Positions 58,627-64,000 of a DNA stretch of 64,000 nucleotides are shown one piece after another. The position numbers were made by a program, and so were the translations under genes. Source of the DNA: Ethanoligenens harbinense YUAN-3 (GTDB taxonomy: Bacteria > Bacillota > Clostridia > Oscillospirales > Ethanoligenentaceae); the NCBI RefSeq assembly GCF_000178115.2, contig NC_014828.1, positions 1,953,310-2,017,309 of the forward strand, in the 5' to 3' direction. Positions within the stretch are counted from its first letter, which is position 1. Every line of letters begins with the position of its first letter. The notes under the pieces were generated by a model. That model ran no database searches. It saw nothing but the letters and a program-made list of their open reading frames with translations, and had not been told where the DNA came from.

Positions 58627-59218
58627 AAAGTTTTTCCCGATTTGCCGATTTTTCTCATGGTATATAGAGGGACGTTTTTTCAGCCCCTCGCCCAGCACCT
58701 TGAAAATAGAATATCCAGTATTCAGGCTTTCCTTCCGCTGTGTGCCGCTGTTGCGGCGAAGCGACGCGGGATAAACGCCATGACTGCTTGCGGGCTTGCC
58801 AGAGAGGCCCGTCAACACAGATCGCATCTAAGGCACGAGCGACACATTTGTTCCCGCATGCCGGTGCGGTTCGCCGGTTGCCATGACCCGCAGCGAAAAG
58901 GATACCGTCCATTCGCCCCTTGGCGGGGGGATACCGCGAACAAGGCGTGGGCAGCTCGCAACTGCCAAACCACCTGTCGGCAGTATCACGGATACCGGGG
59001 CGCTTCAAGCGCCACAAGCCACCGATAAGCCTGAATGCTCCCCCATACCGGGGGAGAGCTGAGGGGAGGCCCAGCGCCGCCCTGAGAATACGGTATGATG
59101 TTCGTAAATACGATTTGCGCTTTCATCTCGAAGATGGAAGACTTGTCGCCACAAGCCGGTTGCCGCGCTTGTGGCGCATGGTGTTCCATCTTCCAAGTCC
59201 CGAAAGGAGTGTATTTTC
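58627..59218 (+). other. 592-base region without a supported gene, with long hairpin
   Basis: GC-rich and full of inverted repeats. Motif CACCTTGAAAATAGAA near 58697 resembles TACCTTGAAAAAAGAA at 59471. At 59130-59193 there is a two-tier stem: GAAGATGGAA with TTCCATCTTC, and CGCCACAAGC (59147-59156) with GCTTGTGGCG (59167-59176). The ribosome site of the next gene follows 13 bases later. Reading frames on both strands lack ribosome sites and family patterns; an RNA role is more likely. Confidence 0.55.
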
Positions 59219-59410
59219 ATGCGCTTTTCCAAAGAACTGCATCTGGTAAATCTGCCTGCTGGCTCCAATCTTTCTGCGCCGGAAATTTTACAAACTGAAA
59301 TTGACGGCTGTTCCGTCACGATGCACTTTGCCGCCGCCTCGAACGATACCGCGATGAAGCAGGTGCGGGAAACGCTCAAAGGTGCCTATCTGCGCTCCAT
59401 TTCTGAATAA
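59219..59410 (+). CDS. Small element-encoded protein (possibly TnpW-like)
   Basis: 63 residues with AAAGGAG upstream. Central strand pair T-E-I-D-G-C-S-V-T-M-H-F and C-terminal helix VRETLKGAYLRS; this pattern is like small proteins labelled TnpW in conjugative elements. It follows the long hairpin, which could control it. Function not known. Confidence 0.65.
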   Translation: MRFSKELHLVNLPAGSNLSAPEILQTEIDGCSVTMHFAAASNDTAMKQVRETLKGAYLRSISE

Positions 59411-59518
59411 AGGCCTCCCCCGACACATTTGCATTTCGTTGTCCGCTATGGGATAATTTCCATAGAGCCTGTACCTTGAAAAAAGAACATTGAACATGCG
59501 TTATTCGGGAAGGTGAAA

Positions 59519-59611
59519 ATGAAGAAGCAAAAGCTCAGTATTCATGCGGGTTTGCGGCGAAGTGGCTCTCGGCCAAACCCTCTCTCAAACCTGAAAAACC
59601 CGGCTGAATGA
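59519..59611 (+). CDS. Possible 30-residue basic peptide
   Basis: ATG 59519 with GAAGGTG upstream. The peptide is very basic (K-K-Q-K-L, G-L-R-R-S-G-S-R-P-N). It lies in the 276-base gap between 59410 and 59687 ahead of a terminator. Only the ribosome site and position support it. Confidence 0.3.
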   Translation: MKKQKLSIHAGLRRSGSRPNPLSNLKNPAE

Positions 59612-59629
59612 CGAATTGCATATCATTTT

Positions 59630-59662
59630 AGGACGTTCCTGCTTATGGAACGTCCTTTTTTA
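59630..59662 (+). terminator. Terminator before parA
   Basis: AGGACGTTCC (59630-59639) pairs with GGAACGTCCT (59647-59656), then six T. Confidence 0.85.
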
Positions 59663-59686
59663 TTTCAGCGGGAGGTGAAAAGTCGA

Positions 59687-60505
59687 ATGACAAACGTAAT
59701 TGCCGTTGCCAACCAAAAGGGCGGCGTCGGCAAGACCACGACCTGCGCCAACCTCGGCATCGGGCTGGCGCAGGAAGGGAAAAAGGTGCTGTTGGTGGAC
59801 AGCGATCCGCAAGGTTCCCTGACCATCAGTTTGGGCAATTCCCAGCCCGACCAACTGTCTGTGACGCTGGCGACGGTGATGGGTAAGGTGCTGACGGATG
59901 AAGCCATAGACCCAAGGGAGGGACTTCTGCATCATGACGAGGGCGTCGATCTCATGCCCGCCAACATCGAACTTTCCGGAATGGAGGTTTCGCTCGTCAA
60001 CGCCATGAGCCGCGAGAAGGTCCTGAAGCAATATTTGGACGGCGTGAAGCGCCAATACGACTACGTGCTTCTGGATTGTCCCCCAACGCTGGGGATGCTG
60101 ACCGTCAACGCGCTGGCCGCAGCCGACAGCGTTCTTATTCCCGTTCAGGCGCAGTATCTACCGGCCAAGGGCCTCGAACAGCTTTTGCAGACAATCAACA
60201 AGGTGCGGCGGCAGATCAATCCGAAGCTCAAAATTGACGGCATTCTGCTGACAATGGTGGACAGCCGTACCAACTACGCCAAAGAAATCAGCGCCCTGCT
60301 GCGTGATACCTACGGCTCAAAGCTGAAAGTATTTGATGTGGAAATTCCCCATTCCGTCCGCGCCGCCGAAATCAGCGCGGAGGGCAGGAGTATTTTCGCT
60401 CACGACCCGAAGGGCAAGGTCGCCGAAGCGTACCGGGAGTTGACGAAGGAGGTGTTGAAGATTGAAAAGCAGCGCCAAAAACATAAGTCTGAACAGCTAC
60501 GATGA
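59687..60505 (+). CDS. parA: ParA/Soj-family partition ATPase
   Basis: 272 residues; ATG 59687 with GGAGGTG. Deviant Walker A K-G-G-V-G-K-T-T at residues 11-18, Walker A' V-D-S-D-P-Q-G, Walker B DYVLLDCPPTLGMLT, and late IPHSVRAAEISAEG as in Soj. It overlaps parB by 44 bases. With ParB it likely stabilises the element while circular. Confidence 0.97.
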   Translation: MTNVIAVANQKGGVGKTTTCANLGIGLAQEGKKVLLVDSDPQGSLTISLGNSQPDQLSVTLATVMGKVLTDEAIDPREGLLHHDEGVDLMPANIELSGMEVSLVNAMSREKVLKQYLDGVKRQYDYVLLDCPPTLGMLTVNALAAADSVLIPVQAQYLPAKGLEQLLQTINKVRRQINPKLKIDGILLTMVDSRTNYAKEISALLRDTYGSKLKVFDVEIPHSVRAAEISAEGRSIFAHDPKGKVAEAYRELTKEVLKIEKQRQKHKSEQLR

Positions 60506-61391
60506 TATTTTCTCCACGGAGGAAACCCGCGAGGACGCCAAGCGGGAAAAGGTCACGGATATGCCGCTTTCGGAGCTGCACCCGTTCCCCGACCATCCGT
60601 TTCAGGTACGGGACGATGATTCCATGAAAGAAACCGTGGAAAGTATCAAGGAATACGGCGTATTGGTTCCCGCCATCGTCCGTTCCCGCGCGGACGGCGG
60701 CTATGAGCTGATTTCCGGCCACCGGCGCAAACACGCCTGCGAACTAGCGGGGCTTCCCACCATGCCGGTGATCGTCCGCGATCTGGACGATGACGCCGCG
60801 ACCATTATCATGGTTGACAGCAACATCCAGCGTGAAAATATCCTGCCGAGCGAACGGGCCAAGGCGTACAAAATGAAGCTGGAGGCCATACGGCGGCAGG
60901 CTGGACGACCATCCAAAGAAAATGTGCCGCAAGTTGCGGCTAATTTCCGTAGTGATGATGAAATAGCGAAAGGAGCCAATATCAGTGGCGATACTGTGCG
61001 CCGATATATCCGGCTGAACGAGCTGTCGCCGGAACTTCAACAGATGGTGGACGATAAAAAAATCGCCATGACCCCCGCCGTGGAGCTGTCGTACCTCAAG
61101 CCGGAGGAACAGACGCTTTTACTGGACACCATCGAAAGCGAACAGGCCACCCCCTCGCTCTCGCAGGCCCAGCGGCTGAAAAAATTCAGTCAGGAGGGGC
61201 ATCTCAACGAGGACAGTATGCTTGCCATCATGTCGGAGGAGAAGAAGCCGGAGAAAAACGACCTGACCATTAAGGCGGATAAGCTCCAAAAATATTTCCC
61301 AAAATCGTATACCCCGCAGCAGATGGAGCAGGTCATTATCCGGCTGCTGGACGGATGGCAGAAAAGACGGCAGCGGGATCAGGAGAGATAA
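60462..61391 (+). CDS. parB: ParB/RepB/Spo0J-family protein
   Basis: 309 residues from TTG 60462 with GGAGG nine bases upstream. ParB N-terminal domain: PLSELHPFPDHPFQVRDDDS, ELISGHRRKHACELAGL, IMVDSNIQRENILPSERA. HTH: AKGANISGDTVRRYIRLNEL and AMTPAVELSYL. C-terminal helix with W-Q-K-R-R-Q-R-D-Q. Reads and binds parS-type sites, which I did not locate. Confidence 0.96.
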   Translation: MKSSAKNISLNSYDDIFSTEETREDAKREKVTDMPLSELHPFPDHPFQVRDDDSMKETVESIKEYGVLVPAIVRSRADGGYELISGHRRKHACELAGLPTMPVIVRDLDDDAATIIMVDSNIQRENILPSERAKAYKMKLEAIRRQAGRPSKENVPQVAANFRSDDEIAKGANISGDTVRRYIRLNELSPELQQMVDDKKIAMTPAVELSYLKPEEQTLLLDTIESEQATPSLSQAQRLKKFSQEGHLNEDSMLAIMSEEKKPEKNDLTIKADKLQKYFPKSYTPQQMEQVIIRLLDGWQKRRQRDQER

Positions 61392-61404
61392 TACACGACG
61401 TTTC

Positions 61405-61432
61405 AGGCGTTCCGAAAGGAGCGCCTTTTTTT
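61405..61432 (+). terminator. Terminator after parB
   Basis: AGGCGTTC (61405-61412) and GAGCGCCT (61419-61426) pair with one G-U, then a T run. Confidence 0.85.
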
Positions 61433-61458
61433 ATGTCTGAATGAATGGAGGAAACCGC

Positions 61459-62052
61459 ATGACAACTGAACAAGTCAACGAAAGTAAAGGTAAAAAGGAG
61501 GATAAAAAGCGAAAGCGCAAATGGCCGTACATTCTTGCGATTCTTCTGCTGTTGCTGCTTCTCCTGCTGCTCTTGCTGCGAAGCTGCGGAAATCAGCATC
61601 CCTATCCCTGCCCGTGCCCGTCGCCATCCAGTTCCGCTTCTTCATCGTCCGTTCGGTCTCTGGACGATACCGGGAGCGCGGAGCCGGGAAGCGGCAGCAC
61701 CCCGTCACGGCAGGAAATCCTGTCCCGGCTTCAAAAGCAGGAAGTCACCGTCACCGACAAGGTAAGCGCGCAGGCTTCCTTTTCCAGCGGTGCGAAAGGC
61801 AGCACCGGTACATGGGAAGTGGAGAATCCCTCCTCCAACACCGTCATTATGCAGTGTGAAATCGTGTTGAACGGCGAAACCGTGGCGAAATCCGCGCCGA
61901 TCTATCCGGGGCAGCACATCGACGGGCTTACCCTGTCCCGTCAGGTTTCATCCGGGAATTACAGCGTGATGGCGACGATTCGGTATTACAACAAGGATAC
62001 CAAGGCTTACCTCGGAATGGCCGACTACAAAATCCGTCTTTCCGTTTCGTAA
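61459..62052 (+). CDS. Membrane-anchored protein with extracytoplasmic beta domain
   Basis: 197 residues from ATG 61459 (GGAGG). Lys-rich cytoplasmic start, one transmembrane helix with twelve consecutive leucines, a Pro/Cys/Ser linker (about residues 55-80), then a C-terminal beta-sandwich (TGTWEVENPSSNTVIMQCEI, YPGQHIDGLTLSRQVSSGNY). Unrecognised family; common position after parB in conjugative elements. Probably part of the transfer or surface apparatus. Confidence 0.8.
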   Translation: MTTEQVNESKGKKEDKKRKRKWPYILAILLLLLLLLLLLLRSCGNQHPYPCPCPSPSSSASSSSVRSLDDTGSAEPGSGSTPSRQEILSRLQKQEVTVTDKVSAQASFSSGAKGSTGTWEVENPSSNTVIMQCEIVLNGETVAKSAPIYPGQHIDGLTLSRQVSSGNYSVMATIRYYNKDTKAYLGMADYKIRLSVS

Positions 62053-62072
62053 TCAACCGCTTTTGCGGTTGA
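62053..62072 (+). other. Hairpin between surface-protein genes
   Basis: TCAACCGC (62053-62060), loop TTTT, GCGGTTGA (62065-62072). A weak T tract follows, so it may be a processing stem rather than a terminator. Confidence 0.6.
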
Positions 62073-62095
62073 AATAAAAGTATGGAGGTTTTCAA

Positions 62096-62686
62096 ATGAA
62101 AAACAGATTCAAAAGAGTTCTCGCGGGCATCGTCACCTTTGCCGTGCTCGGCATGACGGCGGCAGTCCCGGCGTTCGCCGCCGACAAGACCGACACCGGT
62201 ACGGGCAGCGTCACGGGCAACGTGACGATCAACGGCTCCATCTCGCCGCTGACCATTTCCGTCACCCACCCGATCAACGTGGCCTACGCCATCAGCCCGG
62301 ACGCCGAAACTTTTACCGCGCCGGACATTACCGTGACCAACAACACCAAAGTTGCGGTGATCGCCACGGTGGAATCCCTGAAAGCCGCGTCGGGCGGCTC
62401 TCTTACCTTTACCGACGTTGATCCGTCCGCAAAAGCGTGGCGTTCGCTCAACCTCGGGGATTCCAAAAAGTACATCGCGCTCGGCGTTGCGGCCAAAGGC
62501 AACTCCGGCTGGAACAGCGGCTACAGCACTTCCACCCATTGGGCGGTGAACGATTCGCCGTTACAGGTTGGGACGCTGAATCCGAGCACTTCCGGCGCGT
62601 TGTTCCTGACAGCAGATTACGGCCTCGCCTTCGACGGGGCGTACACGGCCAACCATCAGCTTGTTTTTCAGTTCCAGCTCGCATAA
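62096..62686 (+). CDS. Secreted pilin-like beta-sandwich protein
   Basis: 196 residues with TGGAGG upstream. Signal peptide with basic start, hydrophobic core (VLAGIVTFAVLGMTAAVP) and cleavage near A-F-A-A-D. Mature part is beta-rich: TGSVTGNVTINGSISPLTIS, E-T-F-T-A-P-D-I-T-V-T-N-N-T-K, ending D-G-A-Y-T-A-N-H-Q-L-V-F-Q-F-Q-L, like subunits of WxL- or camelysin-type surface proteins. No sortase motif. Confidence 0.82.
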   Translation: MKNRFKRVLAGIVTFAVLGMTAAVPAFAADKTDTGTGSVTGNVTINGSISPLTISVTHPINVAYAISPDAETFTAPDITVTNNTKVAVIATVESLKAASGGSLTFTDVDPSAKAWRSLNLGDSKKYIALGVAAKGNSGWNSGYSTSTHWAVNDSPLQVGTLNPSTSGALFLTADYGLAFDGAYTANHQLVFQFQLA

Positions 62687-62701
62687 AGGCACAAGTGGGA
62701 A

Positions 62702-62724
62702 TCGGCCGGGATTTTCCCGGCCGA
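62702..62724 (+). terminator. GC-rich hairpin
   Basis: TCGGCCGGG (62702-62710) pairs perfectly with CCCGGCCGA (62716-62724), followed by CCTTTC. Attenuator or weak terminator before the large surface-protein gene. Confidence 0.6.
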
Positions 62725-62752
62725 CCTTTCACGCCGAAAGGGGGATTTTTAT

Positions 62753-64000
62753 TTGAAACAATCATTCAGGCGGCTTTTTCTCGCGCCTCTGCTTGCCGCC
62801 GGGATTCTGCTGTCCGGTGCTTCACCCGCATTTGCGGCCTCCGCCGCATCGGTTCTGACACTGACCGCGACGCCGAACCCGTCCGGGAACTTTGTGGCGC
62901 TGAACTGGACAAACAGCGACAAAAGCCAGCCGTACAGCTACATGCTCTATTCCAAATCCGCGCATGAATCAACCTTTCAGAGCATTCCCGCCAAAGACAA
63001 CGCGAAGGTTCTGAACATCTATCCCGTTGTCGCGCCGACTGTTTCCTTTACGACATGGAAGGGTAAAAGTTACACCCTGCCAAAGTCGGCGTCCCTCAAA
63101 ATGTGGATGGAAACGCCGAACGAATACGATTCCAAGGGATACGGCAAGGGCCTCATTTCCGTGGACGCCGTGTCGATTTCCGATTTCAACGCGAACCCGG
63201 ACGCTTATCTGAAAAACGCAGACGGCAGTTACAAATACGACGTGCTGTATTTCGGAGCATGGGACGCTTTCGCCAGTCAGGATTTGTCCGCCGTAGCGGA
63301 AACCAAGACCGACGCTTTTATCAAAACCGGGCGCGGCGTTCTGTTCGGGCATGACACGATGGTGGACAATGATACAATCTCCATGCCGAATTTCTTCAAA
63401 CTCGCGCACTACTGCGATATTCAGACCATCCCGCACTATACGGTGCTCGGCAGTTCGCAGATTAAGATTTCCAAGAAGGGCCTGCTTACCAATTACCCTT
63501 GGAAAATCGGGGACGTGGGTACAGTTTTGAATGTTCCGATGTCCCATTCCAACCAGCTTGCTTTCGGGGATGTCTGGATGACCTATCAGCAGCCCTACAC
63601 CTATAGCGGCAGCGCGGAAGCAACCGGACAGAATGGCCAAGGTACGAATACGTTTTATCTGACGAGCTGGTCAAACTGCGCCATGATTCAGACCGGCCAT
63701 TCCAACGGCGAGGCGACGCCGGACGAGCAGCGTGTTACGGCAAACACCCTGTTTTACCTTGCGCAGATCACGACCGACACAAGCTGGAACGACCACAAGG
63801 GGCAGGATTTGGATGCGCCGGACGAACCGGTAATTTCCGGCGTCACGCACAATCCCGGCCGGACGCAGTACACCGTCAACTATTCTTCGCAGGACAACGC
63901 GACCGGCTATCAATATTATGTGGAGGCCACCGGCCAGAACGACGGCGCGAAATACGATTCCCCGGTTATATCGACATCCCTAAAAACAGGGATGAAAGGT
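62753..64000 (+). CDS. Large secreted surface protein (DUF5057-like), cut by the window edge
   Basis: 416 codons visible from TTG 62753 (GGGGG site), open to the end. Signal peptide (LFLAPLLAAGILLSGASPAF, cleavage near AFAA). A fibronectin-like start (SVLTLTATPNPSGNFVALNW) precedes a domain with YDVLYFGAWDAFASQDLSA, T-G-R-G-V-L-F-G-H-D-T-M and N-V-P-M-S-H-S-N, as seen in DUF5057 surface proteins of Clostridia. Probably an element-encoded adhesin or mating-surface protein. Full length unknown. Confidence 0.8.
   Translation, partial: MKQSFRRLFLAPLLAAGILLSGASPAFAASAASVLTLTATPNPSGNFVALNWTNSDKSQPYSYMLYSKSAHESTFQSIPAKDNAKVLNIYPVVAPTVSFTTWKGKSYTLPKSASLKMWMETPNEYDSKGYGKGLISVDAVSISDFNANPDAYLKNADGSYKYDVLYFGAWDAFASQDLSAVAETKTDAFIKTGRGVLFGHDTMVDNDTISMPNFFKLAHYCDIQTIPHYTVLGSSQIKISKKGLLTNYPWKIGDVGTVLNVPMSHSNQLAFGDVWMTYQQPYTYSGSAEATGQNGQGTNTFYLTSWSNCAMIQTGHSNGEATPDEQRVTANTLFYLAQITTDTSWNDHKGQDLDAPDEPVISGVTHNPGRTQYTVNYSSQDNATGYQYYVEATGQNDGAKYDSPVISTSLKTGMKG

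Larger units (their letters stand above)
47913..64000 (+). mobile_element. Right-hand integrative conjugative element region (partial)
   Basis: DUF3991 remnant, palindrome cluster, element-type sigma factor, ParA, ParB and exported proteins occur in an order familiar from Tn1549-like elements, and an efflux-regulatory cassette is carried between them. Left limit is uncertain and could be the tRNA-Ala duplication at 47585. The element continues beyond 64000, where transfer genes would be expected. Confidence 0.6.

Noticed and set aside
58642-59028. 128-codon frame (and an antisense one) after the sigma gene
   Set aside because: No ribosome site or family signal; the DNA is rich in inverted repeats.

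Overview
The window comes from a gut-type Clostridia (Bacillota) genome. Strong GGAGG ribosome sites, clostridial-type prophage genes, paired large serine recombinases and a conjugative-element-type module all point that way; I cannot name the species. Most of the window is mobile DNA. Layout: (1) 1-2984, minus strand: a type I restriction-modification operon. It encodes an NBR1-Ig-like protein, a small helix-turn-helix (HTH) protein and HsdM, which runs off the left edge. A promoter region with repeated TCAGGACCTGA palindromes lies upstream. (2) About 3100-42850, plus strand: a nearly complete siphovirus-type prophage. Its order is sigma-like regulator, replication module (DUF2800 nuclease, DUF2815, family A polymerase, primase-helicase, VRR-NUC, SNF2 helicase), DUF1492 late regulator, HNH and terminase, ParB-methylase fusion, small DUF genes, large terminase, HK97-type head, tail, GH18 tail enzyme, holin, GH25 endolysin and two tandem serine recombinases. 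(3) 42849-45940, AT-richer cargo: an HTH regulator gene divergent from a small membrane protein, then a coupled pair of minus-strand membrane proteins I do not recognise. (4) 45941-47914, a junk-rich junction: truncated hsdM, Phd-like antitoxin, transposase remnant, tRNA-Ala(CGC) and a duplicated tRNA anticodon arm. (5) 47913-64000: part of what looks like an integrative conjugative element. It holds a toxin-antitoxin pair, a TOPRIM/DUF3991 remnant cut by an IS21 copy, a palindrome cluster, a two-component system with an ABC exporter and GntR regulator, an element-type sigma factor, ParA/ParB and three exported or membrane surface proteins, the last cut by the right edge.

Within the prophage the genes form a conventional temperate programme. 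The replication proteins surround an iteron and AT-rich origin candidate (11576-11782). DUF1492 and four 10-bp-spaced TGGCAC repeats precede the packaging region, with a cos candidate between the HNH and small terminase genes. The tail chaperone pair carries a canonical A AAA AAC slippery site for -1 frameshifting. Two repeated non-coding signals are dispersed through the prophage. One is a fixed-spacing 46-bp element upstream of three unrelated genes. The other is a TTCGTCAAAA-stem-CCTCCAGTGG-stem element present three times, two copies having different but base-paired stems. Either could be an element-specific regulatory system.

The right-hand element carries a self-contained envelope-stress or peptide-resistance cassette (response regulator, kinase, ABC ATPase, 870-residue permease, GntR). 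Tandem 11-bp repeats sit in front of the transporter genes, as expected for activation by the OmpR-type regulator. The best candidate for an undescribed system is the 42849-45868 membrane-protein module with its HTH regulator and palindromic operators. Its function cannot be read from sequence alone.
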